From: Tetraselmis striata
Lineage: Eukaryota; Chlorophyta; Chlorodendrophyceae; Chlorodendrales; Chlorodendraceae
Reading direction: 5' to 3'
NCBI GenBank assembly: GCA_006384855.1
Contig: VCJN01002485.1
Location: 62,001-126,000, forward strand
DNA length: 64,000 nucleotides
This document shows, one piece after another, positions 54,501-64,000 of the stretch. Below the pieces are notes generated by a model. It searched no databases. It saw only the letters and a program-made list of their open reading frames with translations, and was not told the origin of the DNA. Positions within the stretch are counted from its first letter, which is position 1; each line of letters starts with the position of its first letter. The position numbers and the translations under genes were made by a program.

Positions 54501-57056
54501 GAGGACGATTGCAACCAATGACCCGGGTCATAGCAACAAAGGCCGCCGAGCGACGCGACGCAGGCGCAGGAGCACCATCACGTGCCGCGCGCACGGCCGC
54601 GACCCCGCCAAGAACTGTGTCAAGTGCGGTATGCACTCCCTATAGACGTCGGATTGTTCCATATGCTAGCTCTAATATTGATGCTAGCTCTAATATTAAT
54701 CCTAGATACGCTAGTCGAATATGTAAATCCGGGGTTCGATATTCGACTCAAGTACATATTACTCGGCGAGGACCGACGTCCCGGACTTCGCCGTATTCGA
54801 ATACGGAATTACGGGACGAAATCGCCTGCCGTCATCCCCCGGTTATTAAGATATCGGATCGGATCTAGTCATCGTTTCTAGTAGTATATCATTGTTGGAG
54901 TACTCGTATCGGCTTGTGCCCGCCGCCTCTGATGCAACCTGCCGTAATAACTCACTGCGTAATCAAACGTACTTTCTGTCCCATCCCCGGGACAGGACTG
55001 GGAACATTAGCGAAGCCCGGGGTAGAGCAAAGCTTGTGAAACTACTAGTCGCTATCTAGAACAGACGGGTCAAGGAGTAAAACGAGTGAAACTAGTACAT
55101 ATAGTATCCTACTCCTGGTAAAATCCTTGTATGGTTTCTTCGCTGACGGCTGTTTAGTCTGCGGTCTAGCTTCGGAAAGCCATGGGTAGGAGACGCTCCG
55201 GGTATTTGTGTATGTAGTGCATGTAGGCATCAAGCAAATTGCCGAAGCATTCCGCAAAACTAACTCAAGGCCAGTGAAAGCTGATTTCCAACACTGTTGG
55301 ATCACCGTCAAAAACACTGCCAGGAAATCCGGCACCTACCACGGGAGGTCTGCCCTACGACCTGTACTGTCTCGGCGTCGGCCCAACATTCGGGTAATGA
55401 GACACTACAGCCTACAGCAGCATGAGCACCAGATGCTTTTTCTTTCCCCAGTACTTTCCGTGCAGTGTCTGGACGCTCTCCCTGTGACCAACATCACGAG
55501 CACCAAAGCATCAGCACCATGAGCATGTTTCCTCTAGCCGGGCACGGAGTGCATAATACCGATGCCGGTGTCAATAATACAGCAAAATACTCTGATACAG
55601 CATTGATAAGGTCCATATCCCATCCCTTCCGGCGGTCCTTCCCTGAATAAAAGGATTAATTATGGCGGGTTCCGTTGGCGGGGGACGGGCCGGGGGAATC
55701 ACTATGCCGTACGAAACGCGTATCAAAATTCGTGTAGTATATGTACCAGATTATCATAGTTGTTACATGAGCTAGCTGCAACAGGCGATCAGGAAACCAC
55801 CCGAAAAGGCAATAGGAAACGTCCACTGCAGCAGTATTGCGCGCTGTGCGGTGGAAGCAGCAGCACCAGAAGAGGGTGCGGAATGAGCATCACAGGCAGA
55901 CGCATCAGACTTTGGCCATCTGCCCTCCGGCAGAGGGAACATGTACAAGATTTTGCGACAATATTGTACCATGTTTTAATTTATGTTAGTCTGTTTGTCG
56001 TAGGCTTTCGGAACAATTTCGCAAATATTACTATTAGATAGATCGACGACAATGTTTGCTGTTAATATTAATTCCGTCATAATTCCGCTCAGGCCAAAAT
56101 AATCGTCGCGATTATATACCCGCCGAGGACCTGTCCGGTACGGGTACCGGCCGCCCTGCCGCCGCCGGTCGGGTCATCAGTCGTCACCGTTCGTCAGGTC
56201 CACGGGGCGGGCATGGCGCGACGCGCCTAGCCCGCCGCGTGGACCGGACTTGGGCGCCGGACGCCCGCGTTCGCCAGTCGCCGGACCCCGGGTCGGCGGA
56301 CGCAGGGCTGTACAATGTAGCGAATACCACGATTGATCCTTGCGGCTCTCTGGATTCCACACTCCTGCAACGGGTCTACCTGTTAAAGAATAAAAGAACG
56401 CGCCGCCTCGTCCCGTCGATCGCCCCCCAGCCGGCCCGGCCCGGGAACGGGATGAAATGGCCCTAAAACGCCGATCTCGGGGAAGGGGGGGGGGGGGGGG
56501 GGGGGGGGGGAGGGTTCCGCCCCTAACGCGACATTCCGCCCCTAACGCTATGTCCCCTAACGTCCGGCCTTTGCAAGAACTGCGCAGCCGATCAGACTGT
56601 GTGCTTAGAGTGGCTACCTGATAGGCTAGGGGGTGCAGCTAAGACCTTGTCTTCTGGCTCCTCGGCTCGGCATCCGTGCAGCATCAGCTCGGCACGAGCG
56701 TTGGACATGGCGCGGGCGATGGCGACCTCAGGCTTAAAAAACCCCCATCCCGTCTCACGCCCCCCGATGACCAAAAGCAGTGCAAAATAATGCTAGGGGC
56801 GGGACGGGATGGAATGGTAGATGTCAAAATATCGTACGGTGTTTCATCCCGTCCCCCCGGGTATGAAAGCCAACTATTCGAACATGGGCGTCGGGACGGA
56901 TAGTGCGTCTATGTTTACTATCAATGGGAGTGTAGATATCTGCATGATATCCTCATCTGCTAATCATCTATCACTGCCCGAACGCCATGCCAGCATCATG
57001 GCATGAGGTTGCATGTCATCGAAAATACTAAAGCAGATGAGCAGTGGGCATGGTCA
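51589..57056. other. Long region without a supported gene
   Basis: Contains a C-tract at 52617-52639, a G-tract at 56486-56510 and a dispersed-repeat piece at 55430-55500. A 185-codon Glu/Arg/Lys-rich plus frame (54311-54868) owes its length to local GAGCCAAGG-type repetition. None of the frames shows splice context or recognisable motifs. Confidence 0.35.
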
Positions 57057-57061
57057 TTACA
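57057..57061 (-). promoter_or_regulatory. Candidate TGTAA poly(A) signal of the Gln-rich gene
   Basis: TTACA on + (TGTAA on -), about 308 nt past the stop codon at 57369. The distance fits an algal 3'UTR, but it is not the only possibility. Confidence 0.3.
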
Positions 57062-57368
57062 TCAGCAACATTCATCAGCAATGGAGGCCGCGTCACAGTG
57101 CATCGCGGCTCGTTGGCCCAGGGACTGCAGATGCCCCGCCAATAACGGCGTTCTTGAAGTAGTAGTTGGCAATCATTGCAAGCTTGACACGTGTTTCCCT
57201 GCTGCATGGCATGCCGTGGCTATCATAGTAGGTAAAGGGCTGCAGAGCAGCCACTAAAGGTCTTGATATTCCCCCCAGCTCTACATGTAAGTATGGGTAC
57301 CCCTAACCAGACTACTGCAGATGGGCATGGTGCGAGTGTATGTACATACTGCGCCTCGCATCCCCACT

Positions 57369-58059
57369 TCAGCCGCTGCGCAGCTCTGGCCAGGTCTCGA
57401 AGTCCAGGTCCGAGCTCAGGCTGGGTGGGTGCACCATTCCTCCGCTACCGTTGGAGGTAGACTTGCCATTCTTGGCAGCCGCGGCCAGGTGCTGCAAGGT
57501 GGGATCCAGCAAGCCCGCGGATCCAATGGAGTTGGTACCCAGGATACCGCTAAGCGTGGCCTCGCGATTCAGGTCAGAGTTCTCAGCCATGAGCTCATTG
57601 AACAAGCCGCTCATAGTGGGGCTCGCGGTCGCTTGCGGCGCCTGGCTTTGCGCCTGCGCCTGCGTCACCGCCGGCGGCGCCGCCGAGGCTGGCTGGGCCT
57701 GGCTGCTGGTCACAGCTGCCTGTTCGGAGGCATGGAGGTTGTTGGACGCCATGGTGAGCTGCTGGAGGGTGCCGCCGCTGAGCAGGCTGCTGAGCGAGAC
57801 TTCGAAGGAGGGGGCTTGCGCGGGACCTGCTGCCTGGGAGCCACCAGGGGTCTGCACGGGGATGTTTCGAATACTCCGGTGCTCAGGAACGCGGCCGGCG
57901 GATTCAGCGTACGCGGAAAACGGGCCTGCGCTCCAATCGTCTGCAGAGCCGTTGGGCATGTTGCTTGCGGCATTATGGGAAGCCTGACTCTGGGGCATCG
58001 TCTGGCTGGCGGGCGGCGCTTGGCTCAGCGCAGCCGCGAAGTTCAGTTGCTGCTGCTGA

Positions 58060-58094
<35 letters not shown>

Positions 58095-60442
58095 ATACGC
58101 CTGGTAAGAAGGCTGAAGCTGCGGCGGTATGCCGCCCATCATCGACATGCCTGCATTGGGTACTGGCCCCGCCCCCATGCCGGGCCTTAGTGCCACGGAG
58201 CCGGCGCCCATGTTGAACACTGGCGGCACGGTGCCAGGCATCTGGGAAGGCATCTGTCGCGAGTGCGCCATCATGGAGCCCTGCTGGGGAGGCCGGAAGG
58301 AGCTTGGCCCCGTGGACACCACCGCCGCAAAAGGGCTGTTGTTGTCTGTGCCGGTCACCGCCGTGCGGGATGGCGGCATCGGGGGAGGGAGGCGCTGCTG
58401 CGCGCCCATCGCCGCCTGATGGTAGCCGAGCCGGGCCTGGCTCCCACGGCCAGCAGCCACGGCCCTGGCCTGCGCTGCCCGCTGCGCTTCCACGTTGCGG
58501 GCATTGGCCAAAGCGGCCGGATGCGGTGAAGGCGGCTCTGCAGGCTTGTCTTCAGGGCAGGGCGGCCAGCACTTGTCGCCCAGGAGCTCCCAAAGCCGGT
58601 CGGTAGGCTCCAGTCCCCTGCAAATGGGGAATAAGTGGCAGTAGAAAGGGTTAAAGAAACACCAGGCAGTATAACATATGGTCTTGATCACAGGCGACTG
58701 TATGGGGGGCAACGGGTAGCGCAACTGTTGCGGTTAGGAGCAGACACCGCCACTCACCGGTTTGTGGGGTTGTGAAAGCAGCGCGCCGCCTCCGCAATGG
58801 TGATTGGCCGCTGCAGGTACATGGTCAGCAGCACGCTGAGCGCCTCACGGCCTGCGTTGCGCTTCTTGGCCTTCAGCACCTCCACGGGCGCAAAGTCGCC
58901 GCCGAGCTGCCTCACAAGCTTCTCAGCCTCAACAATGGAGATGTCGTTCTTTGTGCGCACGCCCGTGCCAGCGCGCAGCATACGCAGCAGGCTGCGTGCG
59001 GTGTGGGACTTGACTTCCGGCGTGATCTCGGGCTCTGGTGGCGCCGGGATAGCGGCGGCGGGCGAATGAACCTGCATCGCACCCATTGGGCCATACGGCT
59101 GCTGCCCGCTCCGAGTGCGCTGCGCCTTGCCGTCGGGTACCACCATCATGTTGGTGAGGCCGGACGAGCGGTTGCGCTTCATGGGGTCGTGGTCCTGGAG
59201 CGCCGCCAGGGCGGGGTTGGGCATGACCGCGGGTGGGGGCGCCATGGATCCCGGGCCCGCAGTGGGCGTGGGCATCATCGGTTGCGTGAACATAAGGGGG
59301 GCGGGCATGGAGGTCGGCTGGCCATATCCGCCATGACCCAGCTGTGTGCTTTCCAGCAGAGACGCGAGGTGGCTAGGGTCCACATTGGGGTTGGCCCTGA
59401 TGTTGTTCTTAAGTGCTTCAGCGGCGGCGCTAGCACTGTTGGTGTTCTGAGCGCCCGCCATCGCCAGCATGTTCATGAACTCTCCGCTGGCTCCCGGTCC
59501 AAATAGGTACGCGTTGGCAGCGGAACCAAGATGAGCCTGCGCAGGACAACGGCGCGCAAGAACAGGTCTCAATCGGTAGCAAAGATATACACACAGGAGG
59601 CAAGCTCGTGCGGACAAGTAAGGCGCATTCGTCTTTCGGCACGCGCAAGTTTCGAACAGCGAGCGTTGTCGAGGAGGATTCTCGAGCCCAGACCTCGCCA
59701 CATCACCCCCGACTAGCAGGCAACCGCTCGGGGAGATACGCCATCCCCGCTGCCCTCCCCCACAGAATCTCGGCAAGCTATCGTATCCCTGAACCCTGCC
59801 TACCAATAGACAGCGGTTTGGGACAATAACACCCAGGAAGTCGGTGACCGGGCAACCGACCGGCGTGGTGCTAACGCCGACAGCTTCGCGACGTGTGCCT
59901 CGGCGGGTCGGCATCAGCCCACAGCCCTTCGCACCCTGCCCGCCCGCAACGCCTGGAAACTGATTCGCAGTACCCCAAGAAATCCCTTTTCACATGGCTC
60001 TTCTTAGGGTGGTCGGCGGTCTGAGGATACGGCGACGACACAAGGGGGGCGAGCCGGAGCGAGACAGATCGGCGCCGTTTCCGAGGAAGACGTAATATCT
60101 GCCCGACCAAGGCCTAGGAGGGGAGGGAGGCTACCAACAGCAGTCAACCGGGTTAAGTGATTAAATTCCTTTAGTGGGTGGAGGGCAAAAGCACACGAGG
60201 ATTACCTGAGGGCCCCCGGATGAGGGTGCATACGCGGGGAGCAGGTCGCCTGGACCGGTGGCCGGTGCTACTACTGGCGGCATCATGGCGACACTGGCGG
60301 TGGATGCACTCGGCGCCTGGCTGCTGCTGGGAGCGCCCGAGTCGGAGGAGTGCAGCCTGGACGAGGCGGCGGGGGCGGAGGCGGAGGTAGCGGCCTTGAC
60401 GTCCGGACGTTGACGGGTGACAGCCTCAAAGGGACTAGCCAT
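57369..60442 (-). CDS. Gln-rich nuclear-regulator-like protein, 754 aa, three exons
   Basis: Minus-strand exons 60442-60206, 59536-58758 and 58617-57369 (stop) join in frame (237 + 779 + 1,249 nt) with GT-AG sites. The N-terminus is Ser/Ala/Pro-rich (MASPFEAVTRQRPDVKAATS). A conserved-looking globular block spans residues about 260-360: KSHTARSLLRMLRAGTGVRT, KNDISIVEAEKLVRQLGGDF, REALSVLLTMYLQRPITIAE, AARCFHNPTNRGLEPTDRLW, with a WPPCPEDKP end across the second junction. The C-terminal half is intrinsically disordered, with a poly-Gln run (58050-58095), Met/Pro/Gln-rich segments and acidic ends (SSDLDFETWPEL). This architecture resembles a transcriptional coregulator. I do not recognise the folded block. 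A sense C-tract (27 nt) lies 69 nt upstream of the ATG. Confidence 0.72.
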
Positions 60443-61186
60443 AGGCCGGCTGAGCTTTAGGTGGCGTAGCCCGGGGCGGCCGAGCTTGGCGGAGAGGGAG
60501 GGGCGGGAGGTGGGGGGGGGGGGGGGGGGGGGGGGGGCGCGCGCAGGGCCTTTTAGTAGTTGGGGCAGTAGTACTACACAAGTATCGGCACCAGTGTTTG
60601 CCAACTATCGCCGCCAGAATCCCGGTATGAAGCCTCTTGAAAACGCAGTGTATTCGGAACGCCGTGGCCTGCGCTCGCGGCTGTGCGAGTGCGGCTGTGG
60701 CAACGGAGTAGCTTGGGAGAGCGCGCTGGTGTGGCTGAAAGCTGCGGTGCTTGCGTGGTTGCTTCACAGACGGGGCGGGACCTGCTGTTGTGTCGTTCGA
60801 GAGACGTCGCGCGGAGAAGAAACTGGGTATACACTGGTATTGGTGGTATCTGTATATGTAGTAGTGTCCCTCGCGCGCGATCCGCGCATCACGCGCGGGA
60901 GCATCATACCCGACGCGCGGTGTCCGCGCGCTCTATCCTTTTGGTTAGGGAGAGCGTCAAGAGAATGCACGGAAAGTACCGGGGAAGGAAGAAGCCTGTA
61001 TTTAAGCAGAACCCACTCAGCGCCGGGCCGCGCTGCATATATGCTACTGCCTACTGATACCGTTAGTACTACAGGATTTCTTGAATGTTGCATCTAGCAC
61101 ATGTAACAAAAAAAAATGGTACTACAGTATCTGACGACATGCAGGTGATCAGGCAGGGTACGGGAGGCGGCAGCACACAGGTTTAA
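60443..61186. other. Upstream region of the Gln-rich gene; dispersed repeat
   Basis: G-tract 60511-60537 (C on the gene's strand). 60935-61050 is a copy of the dispersed repeat seen inverted at 42890-43015 (shared TTTTGGTTAGGGAGAGCGTC, GAATGCACGGAAAGTAC, TTTAAGCAGAACCC and CGCCGGGCCGC). No gene seen. Confidence 0.45.
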
Positions 61187-62975
61187 CAGAGGCACCGATA
61201 ACCTTGGTTAGAATCTGAAAAACCGAATAAGGTTAACCTTGGGTTTTCGGTTGGCCTTGGTTAACCTTGGTTACAGCCAAAACCAAGCCGCCCCGGCCCC
61301 CGGGGCCCGGGCAGAACCGCGTAAAGTCGGAATTGGTGGCATTCAGTTGAATTAAATTGAACCCCACATGGTGGGCCCTCCCGCCACATTAGCATTTCGC
61401 CCCGCCCCGCTGCCACCCGTGTCCTGCGGGCTGCGGCACCCTCGCTACATAGGCCCGCACCCGGCGCTCGACCGCGCGCCCGCCTGCTTGCTGCCCGCGC
61501 CACCCACGCATTCGGTGCGGGCACACCCGCTGCATTCCGACCCGCCCCGTCCCGCCCCTAGCCCACCGCCGACTGCCGCTCTCCTGGAGACAAGCCCGCC
61601 CGCCCCCCTCACAGACCGCACCCAGCGCTTGATCGCGCGCCCGCCAGCTTGCCGCCCGCCCCTTCAGCACCCGGTGCGGGCCCGCCCGGCGCATTCCGCC
61701 CCGCCCCGCCCCACCCCTAGCCCACAGATGCACGTGTCTGAGGCGCCCGCCCGCCCCCTCACATGCCGTTATAACAGCCCACGTACATGCCGCGATGGAC
61801 ACGATCCCGCCAGCCCCCAGTGCTGCCTGGGCTCACGATCAGGCAAAGCCAATATTCAACATCAAAGGAGAGAGGAACGGGCAGCAAACTTTACGATGCT
61901 CGCGATGCAATCACATTCCACAAAACGAAAGGGGCTCCGACTGGCAGCTCATGCCCTCAGGGATCAGCAAGATGAAGTTGCACCTTGATGTTCACTGCGG
62001 TGGTATGCGCCCCCACTACGCTTATAGCGAGGACGCCAAGCAAGCTATGGTACGCTCTGCTTATCAACTTGACGGATAAGCAGTGCGTAACCAACAAGGT
62101 TGCTCAAGCACGTATGTCTCTTACTGGTATACAAGATGCTAGATACGGAGGCTGGCCTCATTGATCGAGAGGTCGAGGGCGTGCCTGAGGCGACAGATGG
62201 CGATGTTACGTGCATTGTCGATGAGGACGATGTGTGGAAATCCCCTCAACTTGCTCATAAGCGGGCGGCTGTTCTGTTTGATAAGACTGATGATGATTTG
62301 TACTCTCATGAGCTTTCAGCCATACTTGAGCGTCAGGATAGCCGAAAAGAGACTACTGCAGCACTCAAGACCCCCGCAAAGCATAGAGGCGGGAGGGCCA
62401 GCAAGCGCAAGCACCAAGACAATGATGATGGCAAGACATGCGCTGTAGCAGTCGGCGCACATCCCACATATGTATTGGCTCCCAACCCCTCGTCTGCAAC
62501 AGCGCAACCTGTTGTTGAGCAACGGTCTACCCAGATGAACCCTCTACATGTGGTGACTGTTTTGCAAAACTTGCAAGGGATGCAGCAGCAATTTGCTATG
62601 CAACAGTATGTAGCATTGCAACAACAATATTCATCAACAACAACTGGTGCATGAGTTGCTGATGGGAATGACCCACAGTCTGGCTCTGGCGATTCGCTTG
62701 CCACCACAACACCTCAGCACCAACATGGTGCACCAAGTGGGAGAGAAAGTGCATAGAAACCATGCAATAATGCAGTCCTAATGGAGGCTGTCGTCCTGAA
62801 TGTGGGTGTAAGAAATGCTATGGCCCTTTGCAGGTTTTGCCTGCGCCTCCTTGGTGCCTCCTTGGTGCCAGACAGTACATTAGAGCAATACATGGGCGCT
62901 AACCAAGGCCGGTGGGAAAAACCTTGGTTAACCTTGGTTTTGGTTAACCTATGGTTCACCAAGGCGGTGCCCCTG
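61187..62975. mobile_element. Second hAT-type element, 1.79 kb
   Basis: The left end CAGAGGCACCG (61187-61197) pairs with the right end, whose complement is CAGGGGCACCG (62965-62975): 10 of 11 bases. Subterminal DNA on both sides is full of AACCTTGGTTA words in both orientations (61199-61275 and 62900-62960). Flanks AGGTTTAA (61179-61186) and GGTTTCAA (62976-62983) are a plausible but decayed 8-bp duplication. CAG-R-G ends and subterminal repeats point to hAT. The right end abuts the DIRS-like repeat. Interior: one two-exon gene, no transposase catalytic domain. Confidence 0.65.
61795..62654 (+). CDS. BED-type zinc finger/Gln-rich protein of the hAT element
   Basis: Exon 1 61795-62049 (85 codons) and exon 2 62136-62654 join in phase 0 at GCTATG|GTACGC...ACAAG|ATGCTA, giving 257 residues. 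Exon 1 carries LRCSRCNHIPQNERGSDW and ISKMKLHLDVHCGG, a C-x2-C ... H-x3-H spacing of a BED finger, the DNA-binding domain at the N-terminus of hAT transposases. Exon 2 is acidic (DGDVTCIVDEDDVW), then basic (KHRGGRASKRKHQ, NLS-like), then Gln-rich (LQNLQGMQQQFAMQQYVALQ). No RNase H-like core or hAT dimerisation region follows, and there is no room for one. Either a truncated transposase or a self-contained DNA-binding regulator. Without splicing, exon 1 alone would read to a stop at 62079. Confidence 0.6.
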
Positions 62976-62978
62976 GGT

Positions 62979-63085
62979 TTCAAAGTTGAGTCTGGTTTTG
63001 CCAAAAAGCTCGCGCATGTTATTTAACACGGTCAAGAGCCGAAATTGGCAGGAAGGCAAAGGGAAAGCGTGGAGGGAAAACGTAG

Positions 63086-63116
<31 letters not shown>

Positions 63117-63770
63117 CGCTGCTTGTATTGCAACGAAAACTGGAAGATGGCAGGCTCAGCTGTTATGGCTGCTTTTGTGTCTACTCGTGTTGCACCCAAA
63201 AAGGGCGCAACGACATGTGCCTAGTTCCTGTACCACTGAGCAGCACTTTTAGCTGAAAAGCGGTTAGGTCAAGTGAGGAAACCCCATACACTAGTTTAGA
63301 TCATTTTAAAGTTGAGTCTGGTTTTGCCAGTCATGAGCGAACGGAGAGAGCGGTGGATTGACGGAGAAGGGGTAGCGCCAGGTCATGAAGGAGGCACCGG
63401 GAAGGCCACCGCTGCGGAGCCCTGTTGGACTTGGGAGTGGCGGAGGGGCGCGATGTGGCCAAAGAAGAACCACGCGCCAAGTGAAGGAAGAACGTTCGAT
63501 GTGGTCCTGGTTGACGTCGGAGTTAGTGGCCCAGCCGCCTTGGTAGCGAATGCGGGACAATGGAGCTCCGATGGCATTAGCGGCAGACGCTGCTCCCTTG
63601 CGAAGGCTGTGTGAGGTCCAGTAAGTGCCGGCGGGAGGGGCATCACCGACAAGACGAACGGCTGCATAGAGCAAGTCCGACATTGTAGCGGCGGTCCAAG
63701 ATTTGGACTGCTCGCTTGGCACTCGTCGAAACGGGGTCCGCTTAACCGCGTTTAACGACTGCCAAGCGCG
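62979..63770 (-). mobile_element. DIRS-like element fragment, copy 2 (repeat plus recombinase end)
   Basis: 62979-63329 matches the repeat at 39410-39730, with TTCAAAGTTGAGTCTGG at both ends (62979 and 63305, the latter TTTAAAG). Next to it, 63306-63770 minus encodes the recombinase end SKSWTAATMSDLLYAAVRLV, SHSLRKGAASAANAIGAPLS and YQGGWATNSDV. The H-x2-R is kept, but the Tyr-Ile-Asp segment of copy 1 is altered here (NQDHIERSS), removing the nucleophile. A run of 26 G (63091-63116) replaces 7 G at the matching place in copy 1 (39521-39527). Dead fragment. Confidence 0.75.
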
Positions 63771-64000
63771 AGTAGTCGCATGTATATATCGCTTCTAACG
63801 TTAGGCGGCGTCACAGTACTGTAAACTTGGCGGTAAGGATGAGTACGGCATCGGAGCCATGCATCAAAGTACTATAGCGAGTAGCGGGTACTCGGTAGTC
63901 ACGAGTGCACAAAGTACGACACGAGTACACGAGTCACTGTACTTTACGGGAATCGCCGCCCTTCATATCTGCTATTAGGCGCGCGCCTCCGTCCTCACGA
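63771..64000. other. No gene seen (right edge)
   Basis: Short AT/GC-mixed sequence rich in ACGAGTAC-like words; no feature supported. Confidence 0.4.

Noticed and set aside
54311-54868. 185-codon Arg/Glu-rich protein
   Set aside because: Length comes from short local DNA repetition; no start context, splice sites or relatives visible.
57321-58190. 289-codon plus-strand frame and other long plus frames across 57.3-59.5 kb
   Set aside because: They are antisense to a splice-consistent minus-strand gene; GC-rich codon bias commonly opens the opposite strand.

Overview
The window looks like nuclear DNA of a eukaryotic green alga (Chlorophyta, volvocalean-like); I cannot name the species. The signs are: intron-rich genes with GT-AG and probably some GC-AG introns, a TBC Rab-GAP closest to the plant/Gyp7 type, TGTAA motifs (the usual green-algal poly(A) signal) downstream of two genes, degenerate CCCTAAA telomere-like repeats, and a mix of DIRS-order, chromodomain Ty3, CACTA and hAT elements. 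About thirty C or G homopolymers of roughly 14-28 nt are scattered through the window.

Three single-copy genes stand out from the repeats. A TBC-domain Rab GTPase-activating protein lies on + (about 4.9-10.1 kb; five exons resolved, 5' end unresolved). A four-exon basic/coiled-coil protein lies on - (13.76-11.87 kb), tail-to-tail with the TBC gene. A three-exon, 754-residue Gln-rich nuclear-regulator-like protein lies on - (60.44-57.37 kb).

Most of the rest is mobile DNA in several layers: a DIRS-type RT/RNase H remnant (1.3-2.6 kb, -); a complete hAT element with a perfect 8-bp target duplication (3.19-4.39 kb); a decayed chromodomain Ty3 element (15.8-17.1 kb, +); two copies of one non-LTR-like retroelement 3' half (17.56-19.54 kb, -, and 43.6-45.4 kb, +) plus a solo 3' tail (21.37-21.51 kb); two tRNA-derived SINEs (7.3-7.6 and 19.8-20.0 kb, -); a 7.57-kb CACTA element (25,765-33,334, 3-bp target duplication GTT) inserted inside another tnp2-type element whose transposase resumes on its far side (24.64-25.70 plus 33.34-36.46 kb); a DIRS/PAT/Ngaro-like element with gag and tyrosine recombinase but no RT, bounded by direct repeats (39.4-42.24 kb), with a second fragment at 63.0-63.8 kb; a 4.27-kb unit bounded by about 340-bp inverted repeats that are arrays of perfect palindromes (47,322-51,588); and a second hAT-type element that encodes only a BED-finger/Gln-rich protein (61,187-62,975).

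The most informative patterns are: homopolymers that differ in length between paralogous repeat copies (7 versus 26 G; 6 versus 20 C), which shows expansion in place; C-tracts placed just inside intron 5' splice sites on the sense strand; the palindrome-array inverted-repeat element, which matches no transposon family I know; and the nested CACTA insertion. Coding calls in the repeat regions rest on motif recognition in frameshifted sequence and are mostly pseudogenes.
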